Origin: Marinifilum caeruleilacunae
GTDB taxonomy: Bacteria; Bacteroidota; Bacteroidia; Bacteroidales; Marinifilaceae
Direction of reading: 5' to 3'
NCBI RefSeq assembly: GCF_013141825.1
Contig: NZ_RZNH01000005.1
Location: 118,348-182,347 of the forward strand
DNA length: 64,000 nucleotides
Numbering within the stretch: position 1 is the first letter of the stretch; each line of letters starts with the position of its first letter. Below are positions 9,010 through 18,257 of this stretch, in pieces. Under the pieces are notes generated by a model. That model ran no database searches, was not told the origin of the DNA, and saw nothing but the letters and a program-made list of their open reading frames with translations. The translations under genes were made by a program, and so were the position numbers.

Positions 9010-9945
9010 TTATTTTGACTTTTCGGGAGCGTATTTCTCCATAATCCAAATTAGTAAGAATCCTGCAACTGCCAAAATCAAAGCAATGTAAACTTGTGAA
9101 TCCTGGTTGAATAATGTCTCAAATTTTCCAGGAAGGATATTGTTTTGATCCAATGGTTTCTCAACACCATGTCGATCGATATAGCTTGAAACGGTCTCTT
9201 TCCAGGGCCATACTTTGTTCAGTGATCCAATCATAAAGCCTGAAAGCAATGCTATGGTCATGTTGTGGTACTTTCGCAGCAACCAGCTCAAAAGATGAGA
9301 GAAGCTTAAAATTCCAATTCCTGCACCCATTGCTACTACTGCAATTACATCAATTTTAAAGCTGCTCAGGGCGCTTAAAATATGATTGTACGATCCCAAA
9401 AGAACCAGGATAAATGCTCCCGAAATTCCCGGAAGAATCATGGCACAAATGGCCAGTGCGCCAGAAATAAACATGAACCAATAACTTGTCGGACTTTCGG
9501 CTGGGGCAATTTCTGTAATCATGTAAGAAATGGCGGTCCCAATAATCAGGGCAAGGATGGTTCTTATTTTCCATTCGGTAATTTTCTTGGCTATGACAAT
9601 TGCCGAAGCTACAATCAGGCCGAAAAAGAAGGACCATATTAGAATGGGCTGTTGTTCCAGAAGGTATCTTACCAGTTTGGCCAGGGAAAGGATGCTAATT
9701 GCAATTCCCGAAATCAATGCCAAAAGGAAGTTGCCATTGATGGCTTTCCAAAAATCTTTCAACTTAAATTGAAAAAGAAGCTTTACCGAACTTAGGTTAA
9801 CCGATTTAATGGTATTGATTAACTCTTCGTAAATTCCGGTAATAAAAGCGATGGTTCCACCCGAAACTCCAGGTACCACATCAGCAGCTCCCATTCCCAT
9901 TCCTTTTAGGGCAATAAGAACATAATCTTTAATTTTTCTAGACAT
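9010..9945 (-). CDS. DUF368 membrane protein (PopT-type undecaprenyl-phosphate translocase)
   Basis: A 311-residue polytopic membrane protein. The N-terminal motif GMGMGAADVVPGVSGGTIAF is the DUF368 hallmark, and an inverted second copy appears mid-protein (MILPGISGAFILVLLGSY), consistent with an internal repeat. DUF368 proteins have been assigned as undecaprenyl-phosphate translocases that recycle the lipid carrier of cell-wall and polysaccharide synthesis; that assignment comes from family knowledge. About eight to nine hydrophobic segments are visible. It is encoded between the TPR gene (38 bases upstream) and aroE. The role is plausible in a strain with a large Wzx/Wzy locus that consumes the same carrier. 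Confidence 0.88.
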   Translation of the reverse strand: MSRKIKDYVLIALKGMGMGAADVVPGVSGGTIAFITGIYEELINTIKSVNLSSVKLLFQFKLKDFWKAINGNFLLALISGIAISILSLAKLVRYLLEQQPILIWSFFFGLIVASAIVIAKKITEWKIRTILALIIGTAISYMITEIAPAESPTSYWFMFISGALAICAMILPGISGAFILVLLGSYNHILSALSSFKIDVIAVVAMGAGIGILSFSHLLSWLLRKYHNMTIALLSGFMIGSLNKVWPWKETVSSYIDRHGVEKPLDQNNILPGKFETLFNQDSQVYIALILAVAGFLLIWIMEKYAPEKSK

Positions 9946-9983
9946 AATTGTGTAAGCTTGAAAGTAAGTCTGAATGTATTTTT

Positions 9984-11390
9984 TTAAGCGGAATAGGCCG
10001 CAATAATCTTCTTGAAAGTTGAATTGTCTTCCAATTCAGGAAACTGAAGATAGATCTCCTTTAGGTTGTCGATATCGATATCAGAAGCCTTTTTGATGTA
10101 ATGCTCGGTAGCATTTAAATCGCCTGAAAGCATGTAGTATGCTGCCAGGTTATTGATGATTTGTGGAGAATCCGGATTGTACCCAAGGCTTTCCAATAGT
10201 ACATCAATGGCAGTTTCTACTTTTTCGTTCTGGTGATAAAATTCGGCCAGTGTAATCGAGAAGGTAGGATCGTACGGATCCAAATCGATGGCTTCACGAA
10301 ATGCTCTAACAGCTCGTTGCGGTGTTTCAGACCTTGAGTAGGCCGATGCCAGTGCGAACCAGTAATCAGGATTGGTATCATCCAACTTCTTGGCTTTTTC
10401 GAGGTATACCAAACTTTCATCAATCTTATCCTGGTACATTAAAATCAATCCCATTCCAAACCATGGGTCTGGCAATTCTTCATTGGTTTTAATGGCTGTT
10501 TCGTAGTAGTTCAATGCCTGGTCGTACTCATTTAATTTTTCGAAGCACTCACCAATATAGGAGTAGGTTGATGCATGATCGTCCTCAAACTCCAGGTATT
10601 CGATATAGTATTTTATGGCTTCTTCAAATTTACCAGAATTGGCCAGTGCGTTGGCCATATTAAAATAGGCCTTGCTGTGTTGCGGATTTATAGCTAATGC
10701 AAAATCGTAAGCTTCCATTGCTTTTTCGAAGTTCGAAAGTCGATTGTATACAATTCCGATATTGTACCAGGCATTGTCCGAAAAAGGATTGATGTCGAGG
10801 AATTTGGTGTAGGTTTCGATGCTTTGTTCATCGAGGCCTAATTTTTCGTAACAATATCCCAATTCAAAAAGAACTTCCGAATCATCTGCGTTAAGTCTTA
10901 AAGCTTCCTCGAGGTAACCAATTGCCAAATCGAATTGTCCAAGTTGTTCAAAGGCCATGGCGATTCTAAAGAGTAAATCTTCCCTGTTTTCATGATCTTT
11001 TGTAAGCGCTTCGTCGAATTGTTTTTTGGCACTTTTATGCTTGCCCATCAGGTTATAGATATTGCCTTTTAAAAGCCAAATTTCTTTGTTCGACGATTCG
11101 ATTCCCTGAACTTTGTTGAGGATGGCAAGTGCTTCGAGGTGTTGTCCACGATTGATCAGAACCTGGGCTCTTTTAATTTGGATGGATATGGCAGAAGGGT
11201 GCTGTTTTCTGGCAATGTTAGTTACTTTAACAGCATCGCTAAGTTTATTTTTTTCGATATAATGATCTATGATGCTTTCAAATTCATGCACATCAAAGTA
11301 ATAAAGCTCATTCGCTTGTATCATTTCTTCATATCTACTTACAATTGTAAGTACATCACCATCAAGATAGTTTTCTGTATTATCTATCAT
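9984..11390 (-). CDS. Tetratricopeptide repeat protein
   Basis: A 468-residue soluble protein made almost wholly of TPR units (about ten to twelve), with clear repeats such as AWYNIGIVYNRLSNFEKAME and AYFNMANALANSGKFEEAIK. No signal peptide or membrane segment is visible, so it is probably cytoplasmic and a protein-interaction scaffold. It is the promoter-proximal gene of the unit with DUF368 and aroE; a strong promoter (CTTG-N19-TACTTTTG on the minus strand, 11449-11419) lies just upstream. Similar TPR proteins next to DUF368 are found in related Bacteroidota as far as I recall. The specific role is unknown. Confidence 0.85.
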   Translation of the reverse strand: MIDNTENYLDGDVLTIVSRYEEMIQANELYYFDVHEFESIIDHYIEKNKLSDAVKVTNIARKQHPSAISIQIKRAQVLINRGQHLEALAILNKVQGIESSNKEIWLLKGNIYNLMGKHKSAKKQFDEALTKDHENREDLLFRIAMAFEQLGQFDLAIGYLEEALRLNADDSEVLFELGYCYEKLGLDEQSIETYTKFLDINPFSDNAWYNIGIVYNRLSNFEKAMEAYDFALAINPQHSKAYFNMANALANSGKFEEAIKYYIEYLEFEDDHASTYSYIGECFEKLNEYDQALNYYETAIKTNEELPDPWFGMGLILMYQDKIDESLVYLEKAKKLDDTNPDYWFALASAYSRSETPQRAVRAFREAIDLDPYDPTFSITLAEFYHQNEKVETAIDVLLESLGYNPDSPQIINNLAAYYMLSGDLNATEHYIKKASDIDIDNLKEIYLQFPELEDNSTFKKIIAAYSA

Positions 11391-11418
11391 TTACCAAATT
11401 AAAATGATTACTGCATTG

Positions 11419-11449
11419 CAAAAGTAGGATTTATTTTAAGATTATCAAG
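11419..11449 (-). promoter_or_regulatory. Promoter of the TPR-DUF368-aroE operon
   Basis: On the minus strand CTTG (11449-11446), a 19-base spacer, then TACTTTTG (11426-11419): both Bacteroidota elements at the canonical spacing. The predicted start lies about 20 bases before the ATG at 11390. Confidence 0.7.
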
Positions 11450-11503
11450 TTTCAAGATATTAACAAAGCGGGTGTTTTTATCAATGAAAATCTCGTTTTA
11501 ACC

Positions 11504-11535
11504 TAAAATAAAAGGCCTTGCAATGCAAGACCTTT
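11504..11535 (-). terminator. Terminator hairpin after the DUF4301 gene
   Basis: Read on the minus strand, arms AAAGGTCTTG and CAAGGCCTTT around CATTG (one G-U pair) are followed by TTATTTTA. It begins six bases past the DUF4301 stop codon, so it fits a Rho-independent terminator with a broken U-tract. Confidence 0.55.
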
Positions 11536-11540
11536 GTTGG

Positions 11541-13097
11541 TTATAAGTTTCTGTGTTCTATTCTTAATAGGTCGAAAACTGTTTTTACCGGGTTAAAGGT
11601 AATAATCGGAACCTCTACAAATATGGTGTTCCAGTCCGACATAGCACCATTCCACAAGCCTGGTAATTCCATGGCTTTTAGATCGCGGCCATTATTCGAT
11701 TTCTCGGATATGAAACCCGTTTGTGGATCGATAAACTGATGCAGGTCAAACTTTTTGCCTTCGAAATCTTTGGTACCGCAAATCAAATCAACCGGGTTAA
11801 AGTGAGTTGCTCTTTCCAGGATGTTCTTTTGTCTTACATCCGATTTATCGATCTGCGAACCTTCAACAATTTGCAATGAAACCGAACCATCGGTGTTGCG
11901 AGCCCAGAAAGGACCACCACCGGGTTCGCCTTCGTTTTTCACCATACCGCAAACGCGAATTGGTCGGTTGAACTTCTCTAAAAGGTATTTTTTTACTTTT
12001 TCGGGCTGATCTTTCTTCAAACTTGCAGGTGGAGTTGTGCACAACTTTTCTTCAAGGAAAGTCATCATCTCGTTCAGGCTTTCTTCAGAAATATCCTGAT
12101 CGGCTTTCAATAATTTGATGTAATCGAAAATGATAGACTGATTTTCCAGTAATACTCCGGCCAAAACCTTTTTAAACTTGTAGGTGGTTTCTTTCAAGCG
12201 GTCAGGAACCACATTGTCGATGTTCTTTACGAAAACAATATCAGCATCAAGCTCATTCAGGTTTTCGATTAGCGCACCATGACCACCCGGACGGAATAGG
12301 ATTGAGCCATCTTCGTTTCGGAAAGGTTCGTTATTGATGTCAACCGCTAATGTGTCGGTTGAAGATTTTTGTACAGAATAGGAAACATCTAATTTACCTT
12401 CATACTTCTCTTCGAAAGTGGTGCAGGTTTTATTGAAACGTTCGTTAAATAAGTCTTTATGATCTTCCGATACGGTCAAATGGATTTTAGAATTTCCATC
12501 TTTGTCTTTGGCATAATTTAATGCTTCAACCAAATGCTCTTCGAAAGATGTTCTTGAGTAATGCTTGTACCTGTGGAATTTCAATAATCCTTTAGGCAGG
12601 TTGCCATAGTTAAGACCTTTGCTGTTCAGAAGCATCGATAAAATTTCTTTGAACTGATTCTTATCAGTCATTTTATCCAAATCTAAACCTTCTTCGGTGA
12701 TTGCATTTTTCAAATCGCCATAGAAAGCAAAATCTTCCAGCCTGTCGAAGAAATTGAACATGGTTTCAGGTCCTTTGTTGCAAAGGAATTTTAAATACTC
12801 ATCTTCGGTATCCTGATAGGTATTCAGAAAATCGTAAAGGTGTTTGAACATTCTTGATGCAGCACCAGATGCAGGAACAAATTTTAGGAGTGAGAGATTT
12901 TTTGAATGCGTATTGTATACTTCTTCGTAAATCTCAAGTTCTTCATCTTGAATTTTGGTGATACCGTCTTCGATTGTAGCCGGTTTTTTCAATTTCATCT
13001 TTGGAAACCCATTCTTGAAGTCGTTGATTTGCTTTTCAATTGTTTCTTTGGAGATTCCTTTCGATTCAAATTGAGATAGATCTTGTTCTGAAAACAT
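11541..13097 (-). CDS. DUF4301 family protein
   Basis: A 518-residue cytoplasmic protein of the DUF4301 family, a Bacteroidota group with no experimentally established function known to me. The motif FVPASGAASRMFK (73-85) resembles the nucleotide-binding loop of sugar-nucleotide pyrophosphorylases (GGxGTRxxP-like), and the RPGGHGALIENLNELDADI and NIDNVVPDR segments resemble the UTP--hexose-1-phosphate uridylyltransferase fold, in which GHG and NxDN motifs bind sugar phosphate and metal. A nucleotidyltransferase-like activity is therefore a reasonable inference. Length is normal for the family. It is monocistronic, with its own terminator directly downstream. Confidence 0.85.
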   Translation of the reverse strand: MFSEQDLSQFESKGISKETIEKQINDFKNGFPKMKLKKPATIEDGITKIQDEELEIYEEVYNTHSKNLSLLKFVPASGAASRMFKHLYDFLNTYQDTEDEYLKFLCNKGPETMFNFFDRLEDFAFYGDLKNAITEEGLDLDKMTDKNQFKEILSMLLNSKGLNYGNLPKGLLKFHRYKHYSRTSFEEHLVEALNYAKDKDGNSKIHLTVSEDHKDLFNERFNKTCTTFEEKYEGKLDVSYSVQKSSTDTLAVDINNEPFRNEDGSILFRPGGHGALIENLNELDADIVFVKNIDNVVPDRLKETTYKFKKVLAGVLLENQSIIFDYIKLLKADQDISEESLNEMMTFLEEKLCTTPPASLKKDQPEKVKKYLLEKFNRPIRVCGMVKNEGEPGGGPFWARNTDGSVSLQIVEGSQIDKSDVRQKNILERATHFNPVDLICGTKDFEGKKFDLHQFIDPQTGFISEKSNNGRDLKAMELPGLWNGAMSDWNTIFVEVPIITFNPVKTVFDLLRIEHRNL

Positions 13098-13278
13098 GGT
13101 TAAAGTTTTATTAAAGTGTCCGAAGCAAGATAAAGAATACTTTCAAAAAATGAAAAGACATGGCACTTTAATAAAGAAAAAAATTATGCAATACAGCATT
13201 TTTACAAAATCGCAATAGAATTGAAACATGGCAAGTAGTATCGACATAAAACTGCAAAAGGAGCTGTAACTATATCAG

Positions 13279-13316
13279 TTTAATCGTGATTAAATTAAAT
13301 TTCTATTTGTATTTTT
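13279..13316 (+). promoter_or_regulatory. Candidate promoter/operator of the TIGR01212 radical SAM gene
   Basis: An inverted repeat TTTAATC-GT-GATTAAA (13279-13294) is followed by a -7-like box TATTTTTA (13309-13316), about 20 bases before the ATG at 13337. The box differs from TAnnTTTG at the last base; no clear -33 TTG is seen. Confidence 0.35.
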
Positions 13317-13336
13317 ACCGCCTAAATATTCTGTAC

Positions 13337-14284
13337 ATGACTAAAACTGCTTATCCTTGGGGACACGAAGGACGTTATAATGATTTTCCCTCTTATTTTA
13401 AATCCCGATTTTCTGAACGCATTCAAAAAGTATCTATCGATGCAGGTTTTACTTGCCCTAATCGTGATGGAAGCAAAGGAGTAGGAGGTTGCACCTATTG
13501 CAATAACAATAGTTTTAATCCTGAATATTGTAGTCCTAGAAAATCGGTAACCGAACAGGTTGAAGAAGGGATAGCTTTCTTCAATTCAAAATACAAAGCA
13601 CAAAAATACCTTGCTTACTTCCAGGCCTATTCGAATACCTACGGACATATCGATCAAATTAAGAGTTTGTACCAGGAGGCTTTATCGCACGAAAAAGTAA
13701 TTGGTCTTGTAATTGGAACACGTCCCGATTGCGTAAGTGATGAGGTTTTGGATTACCTGGAAGAATTGGCAAAGAACTACTATATCGGTATTGAATATGG
13801 TGTTGAGTCGGCCAATGATGAGGCTTTACTGGCAATCAATCGTGGTCATACTTACCGGGAAGCCGAGCAGTGTATTCTGAGGACTGCCAATCGTGGCATT
13901 CATATTGGCGCCCATTTGGTGAATGGTTTGCCTTACGATAGCAAGGAAGAGATGCTTGAGCATGCCATTCGACTATCGAAGTTGCCGATTGAAAGCTTGA
14001 AGTTACACCAGCTTCAGATTTTGAACCATACCCAAATGGCTAAGGAGTATGAGAAAGATCCCGAAAGGTTCTACCTTTTCGAATTCGAAGAATACCTCGA
14101 TTTTATTGTAGATGTAATAGAAAGGGTGAGCCCGGATGTGATGCTGGAACGCTTTATCAACCAGGCGCCTCCGGGTTGGTTGATTGCTCCCAAGTGGGGA
14201 ATTAAGAACTACCAGTTCGTAAACAAACTGAATAACCTTCTGAAAGAACGAAATACCTGGCAAGGTAGATTGTTTGAGGAATAG
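13337..14284 (+). CDS. TIGR01212 family radical SAM protein (YhcC-like)
   Basis: A 315-residue radical SAM protein with the start at ATG 13337; the frame is open to 13286, but the upstream codons lie in the promoter region. The iron-sulphur cysteines are C40, C52 and C55 within TCPNRDGSKGVGGCTYC, the spacing characteristic of the YhcC/TIGR01212 family rather than plain CxxxCxxC. The next conserved block is YFQAYSNTYG and a glycine-rich substrate region IGTRPDC. The reaction of the family is not established to my knowledge; archaeal Elp3-like similarity suggests RNA modification as a possibility only. Single gene, divergent from DUF4301. Confidence 0.9.
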   Translation: MTKTAYPWGHEGRYNDFPSYFKSRFSERIQKVSIDAGFTCPNRDGSKGVGGCTYCNNNSFNPEYCSPRKSVTEQVEEGIAFFNSKYKAQKYLAYFQAYSNTYGHIDQIKSLYQEALSHEKVIGLVIGTRPDCVSDEVLDYLEELAKNYYIGIEYGVESANDEALLAINRGHTYREAEQCILRTANRGIHIGAHLVNGLPYDSKEEMLEHAIRLSKLPIESLKLHQLQILNHTQMAKEYEKDPERFYLFEFEEYLDFIVDVIERVSPDVMLERFINQAPPGWLIAPKWGIKNYQFVNKLNNLLKERNTWQGRLFEE

Positions 14285-14407
14285 TTTGTCGCTCTTTCAT
14301 GAGGTAAATGGTATGAATAAGCACACAAGAAATTCCTCTACAATACTATTGTTGGCATTGAATTAGGAGTAGGAGAATATTGGTTTGAAAAATAATCTTT
14401 CTGCGCT

Positions 14408-15133
14408 TTACTGAATTTGCTTCAGCACATCAGAACCTTTTTTGTAGCCCATTTTTACCGAGGTTTTGATGTCTTTTACCGCTCCATTTTTATCCCCGTT
14501 TTTTAGTTTGGCGATTCCTCGGGCATAGTAAGCTCTGTCGAGTTTTTTATCGATGGTAATGGCTTTGTTGTAAAATTTAATGGCATCGGTAAAATCTCCG
14601 GTGCAATCTAATGATACGGCTTTGTTGTAATAAACTCCTGATGAATTAAGGCCAATCTTAATGGAATGATTGTAATCGGCAATGGCACCCTTGTAATCCT
14701 CGATATAATATTTACAAATGCCTCGGTAATGGTAAGCCTTTAAATTTCGTGGGTTGATATTTAAAACGTGAGAATAATCTTTAATCGCCTGTTTGTAGTT
14801 TTTCTGATTTTCGTACAGAATGGCTCTGTTCAGGTAAGCTTCTTCCTCGAATTTTTGTTTGCCTATTACCACATTTAAATCCTTAATGGCTACCCGGTTG
14901 TTATTCAGGTAAGAATATGCAATTGCCCGATTGAAATAGGCCGGCAGATAATTTTTATCCTCTTTTATGATTGCTGTGAAATGTTTCACTGCAGACTCAT
15001 ATTTTTTTTCTGCCAACAATTCAATCCCTTTTTCGTTTTGTCGGTCTTGTTTTGACTTTTCGCAATTGGTAAACAAGAAAACAATACCCACTAACAAGAA
15101 AAATTTAAAAGACGTTTGGTAAAAAAGTTTCAT
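14408..15133 (-). CDS. TPR-repeat lipoprotein
   Basis: A 241-residue protein with a lipoprotein signal peptide: a hydrophobic run (residues 9-20) then the lipobox LFTNC with the acylated cysteine at position 24. The remainder is about six TPR units (for example AYFNRAIAYSYLNNNRVAIK). It is likely a periplasm-facing lipoprotein acting as a protein-binding scaffold. It converges with the radical SAM gene (124-base gap without a clear terminator) and follows YgiQ in the opposite order on the same strand. No specific partner can be named. Confidence 0.85.
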   Translation of the reverse strand: MKLFYQTSFKFFLLVGIVFLFTNCEKSKQDRQNEKGIELLAEKKYESAVKHFTAIIKEDKNYLPAYFNRAIAYSYLNNNRVAIKDLNVVIGKQKFEEEAYLNRAILYENQKNYKQAIKDYSHVLNINPRNLKAYHYRGICKYYIEDYKGAIADYNHSIKIGLNSSGVYYNKAVSLDCTGDFTDAIKFYNKAITIDKKLDRAYYARGIAKLKNGDKNGAVKDIKTSVKMGYKKGSDVLKQIQ

Positions 15134-15245
15134 AGATCGAGCTTAGAGTTTGAACACCTAATGTACAATTATATCATTTAATATTAAAACAATAGGAAAT
15201 TAATGTCAATAGAATTATTATCAATTGTGTTTATTGTTTGTTAAA

Positions 15246-17081
15246 CTACCTAAATAACTTGGTGAGCAAATCTTTTTTTCCCATTTTAATTAACTCCTGC
15301 TTAATGGCATCGCGGTATTCCTTTTTGTACCAAAACAAAAATTTTCTTTGCGATAATTTCTCTTTTTTGCTTTTGGCGGTATACACTTTTTTCAAAGTAT
15401 AAGGATGATAACCCGAATAGTAAATTACCGTTGCAACAGTCATTGGTGTTGGGGTGAAATCCTGTACCTGTTCCAATTTAAAATCCAATTCTTTGGTTTT
15501 AATGGCCAGGTCTGCCATATCGCTTCCATGACTGCCCGGGTGACTCGATATAAAGTAAGGAATTAACTGTTGGTTCATGCCTTCTTTTTTATTGATTTCG
15601 TCGAACACTTTTTTCAACTCATAGAACAATTTGAAAGAAGGTTTACGCATCATCTCCAATACTTCATCGGATGTATGTTCAGGTGCTACCTTTAATCTTC
15701 CCGATACATGATTTTTGATCAGTTCAACTGCATAGGCTTTGTTTGACTTGTTGGCCTCTTCGTCTTTGGTTTTGTGCAGCATTAAGTCATATCGAACACC
15801 ACTGCCCACAAAAGATTTCTTTACGCCTGGCACTTTATCCACCTTCTTGTAGATATCAAGCATTGGCTGATGATTGGTATTCAGGTTCGGACAAACATCA
15901 GGATGAATACAGGAAGGGCGTCGGCAGGTTTTACAAATCGACTCAAAAATTCCTTTCATCTGATACATATTGGCCGATGGTCCACCTAAATCGGATAAGT
16001 AGCCTTTAAAATCGGGCATTTTGGTAATTTGCTCAACCTCTCTCAGGATTGATTTTTCTGAACGGTTGGCAATGAATTTTCCCTGGTGAGCCGAAATGGT
16101 ACAGAAAGAGCAACCTCCAAAGCATCCGCGGTGCATGTTCACCGAGAATTTAATCATTTCGAATGACGGAATGTGCTTGTTTTTGTATCGTGGATGCGGC
16201 AATCTTGTATATGGCAAATCGTAAATTTCATCCATTTCCTTTTCGTTCATTACCGGGTATGGTGGATTTACAACAATCTGCTGATCTTTATAGTTTTGTG
16301 TCAGCTTCTTTGCCATCATGGCATTCGATTCCATTTCGATGTAACGGAAGTTGCTGGCGAATTTCTTTTTATCAGCCAAACAATCCTCGTGTGAGAATAA
16401 ATCCTGGCTTTGCCATTGCTTTTTCGTGGCGTATTTCTCATCCTGGTTTACAATGAAGGATGTCTGCGGAATATTGGTAAGAGAATAAAAAGGAACTCCA
16501 CGTTTCATCAATCGGATGATTTCCTTTAGCGGTTTTTCTCCCATTCCATAAACCAGCAGGTCGGCACCACTATCCAAAAGGATGCTTGGTTTTAACTGAT
16601 CTTCCCAATAGTCGTAATGGGTTAATCGACGCAGCGAAGCCTCAATGCCTCCAACAAGAATAGGTGTTTCGGGGTATAGTTTTTTAAGAATCTGCGTGTA
16701 AACAACAGTTGGCTTATCGGGACGAAATCCATGTTTTCCTCCTGGTGTATAGGCATCATCATGACGCAATCGGCGATTGGCAGTGTAATGGTTCACCATG
16801 GAATCCATATTTCCTGCAGTAACACCAAAAAACAAACGTGGCTGACCTAACTTTTTAAAGTCACGCAAATCGTCGCGCCAGTTTGGTTGAGGCACAATGG
16901 CTACTTTTAACCCTTCGTGCTCGATAATTCTTCCAATTACCGAAGCGCCAAAAGATGGATGATCCACGTAGGCATCACCACTGAAAAGTATTACATCCAG
17001 TTCATCCCATCCTCTTTCTTTCACTTCCTTGGCCGATGTAGGTAGCCATGTGTTATATCTTGTTGTTTCTTTATTCGCCAT
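15246..17081 (-). CDS. YgiQ family radical SAM protein
   Basis: A 611-residue radical SAM enzyme starting at ATG 17081. The cluster-binding motif CFGGCSFC gives cysteines 320, 324 and 327, and the N-terminal UPF0313 region begins WLPTSAKEVKERGWDELDVI. The frame continues 14 codons upstream, but a -7 box TATCTTTG on the minus strand at 17106-17099 lies inside that extension and would start transcription near 17092, so the shorter start is preferred. The extra cysteine cluster CKTCRRPSCIHPDVCPNL in the second half is a family trait. The reaction is unknown. It is divergent from the PHP phosphatase gene. Confidence 0.92.
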   Translation of the reverse strand: MANKETTRYNTWLPTSAKEVKERGWDELDVILFSGDAYVDHPSFGASVIGRIIEHEGLKVAIVPQPNWRDDLRDFKKLGQPRLFFGVTAGNMDSMVNHYTANRRLRHDDAYTPGGKHGFRPDKPTVVYTQILKKLYPETPILVGGIEASLRRLTHYDYWEDQLKPSILLDSGADLLVYGMGEKPLKEIIRLMKRGVPFYSLTNIPQTSFIVNQDEKYATKKQWQSQDLFSHEDCLADKKKFASNFRYIEMESNAMMAKKLTQNYKDQQIVVNPPYPVMNEKEMDEIYDLPYTRLPHPRYKNKHIPSFEMIKFSVNMHRGCFGGCSFCTISAHQGKFIANRSEKSILREVEQITKMPDFKGYLSDLGGPSANMYQMKGIFESICKTCRRPSCIHPDVCPNLNTNHQPMLDIYKKVDKVPGVKKSFVGSGVRYDLMLHKTKDEEANKSNKAYAVELIKNHVSGRLKVAPEHTSDEVLEMMRKPSFKLFYELKKVFDEINKKEGMNQQLIPYFISSHPGSHGSDMADLAIKTKELDFKLEQVQDFTPTPMTVATVIYYSGYHPYTLKKVYTAKSKKEKLSQRKFLFWYKKEYRDAIKQELIKMGKKDLLTKLFR

Positions 17082-17098
17082 ATGTCTTGAAATTACTG

Positions 17099-17106
17099 CA
17101 AAGATA
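17099..17106 (-). promoter_or_regulatory. -7 box of the ygiQ-like gene
   Basis: Minus-strand TATCTTTG, matching TAnnTTTG exactly, 18 bases upstream of the chosen ATG. The -33 region is only T-rich. It decides the start codon of the downstream gene. Confidence 0.55.
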
Positions 17107-17156
17107 GGATTATTTAAAAACATTTTAAAGAAGAAAAGAGCTTATCGATAAAGCGC

Positions 17157-17188
17157 CTTGTAACTTATTTGCATTGCATTTATATTTG
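17157..17188 (+). promoter_or_regulatory. Promoter of the histidinol-phosphatase-like gene
   Basis: CTTG (17157-17160), a 20-base spacer, and TATATTTG (17181-17188). The ATG follows 13 bases later, giving a very short leader. Confidence 0.65.
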
Positions 17189-17201
17189 CACAACATAAAA
17201 C

Positions 17202-18047
17202 ATGAATATGACATACTTTTCTTATCATACCCATTCGTCCTTTTGCGATGGAAAGGAAAATCCGGAAGACTACGTAAAAGAAGGGATTAAGAAAGGGATG
17301 AGAGCCATAGGTTTTTCATCTCACGCTCCACTTTCTGTAGCTGTTGTCTGGGCGATGAAAGCTTCCAATTTGAATGCATACATTCGGGAAATTAATCAGC
17401 TGAAAGAACAATATAAAGACGAATTGGATGTTTATCTATCATTGGAACTGGACTATATTCCTGGAATTAGTAAAGATTTTTCGGAATGGAGTAGGATGGC
17501 AGGATTGGATTATACCATTGGTTCGGTTCATTTGGTAAAGGCAGAAAAAGAGGATGACTTTTGGTTTATCGATGGTCCGGATACCAACTATTCGGAAGGT
17601 TTGGAGCGCTTGTTTCAAGGGGATATTCAAAAGGCAGTTTCGGCCTATTATCATCAGGTAATTGAAATGATAGAGACCCAAAAGCCCGATGTGATTGGTC
17701 ATATCGACAAGATTAAAATGAACAACAAGGGAAGGTTTTTTAGTGAAGAGGAAGCCTGGTATGTTGAATTGTTGCACAAAACCCTCGATGCTGTTGAAAA
17801 GTCGGGATCAATTGTTGAGGTAAATACTCGAGGTGTTTATAAAAAGAAATCGCAGAAATTATTCCCTGGTGATTATTTTTTGATGGAATGCTGCAAAAGG
17901 GGAATTCCAATTACAATAAGTACTGATGCGCATCAGCCAAAAGAATTATTAGAACATTTTGAGGAGTGCCGAAAAAGTTTGAAACAGATAGGCTTTGAGC
18001 AGATTACTGTTTTTCATAAGGGAGAATGGATAAAAGAAAGCATTTAA
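17202..18047 (+). CDS. PHP-domain histidinol-phosphatase-like protein
   Basis: A 281-residue PHP phosphoesterase. The first metal motif is YHTHSSFCDGK (histidines 9 and 11), followed by GFSSHAPLS, and the late metal ligands are seen in GHIDKIKMN and STDAHQPKE. HisJ/HisK-type enzymes of this family remove phosphate from L-histidinol phosphate; other PHP phosphatases are close, and no his gene is nearby, so the substrate is inferred only. The start could be ATG 17202 or 17208 (MNM). It has its own promoter immediately upstream and is followed by a 210-base gap before the acyltransferase gene. Confidence 0.82.
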   Translation: MNMTYFSYHTHSSFCDGKENPEDYVKEGIKKGMRAIGFSSHAPLSVAVVWAMKASNLNAYIREINQLKEQYKDELDVYLSLELDYIPGISKDFSEWSRMAGLDYTIGSVHLVKAEKEDDFWFIDGPDTNYSEGLERLFQGDIQKAVSAYYHQVIEMIETQKPDVIGHIDKIKMNNKGRFFSEEEAWYVELLHKTLDAVEKSGSIVEVNTRGVYKKKSQKLFPGDYFLMECCKRGIPITISTDAHQPKELLEHFEECRKSLKQIGFEQITVFHKGEWIKESI

Positions 18048-18085
18048 ATAGTAGGAAACTGGTATGATTTAACCAAATATCCATG

Positions 18086-18114
18086 TTGACATATCAGAAT
18101 TAATGCTATTTTTA
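18086..18114 (+). promoter_or_regulatory. Candidate promoter of the acyltransferase gene
   Basis: TTG (18086-18088), an 18-base spacer, then TATTTTTA (18107-18114). A small in-frame ORF of 13 codons (18213-18254) ends three bases before the ATG of the next gene and could couple translation; it has no recognisable identity. Confidence 0.4.
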
Positions 18115-18257
18115 CTCAGTTCAAAAAAAAGCGATCGAATGAAGTTCGAAAGCTAGAGATTGAAAGGACAACCAAAACAAAACTAAAGTAGAAAAGAAAT
18201 CTCTGTGTATTGATGAGATTATCCCTCGGAAGAGGACTTTTTGGAAAAAATTGATTT

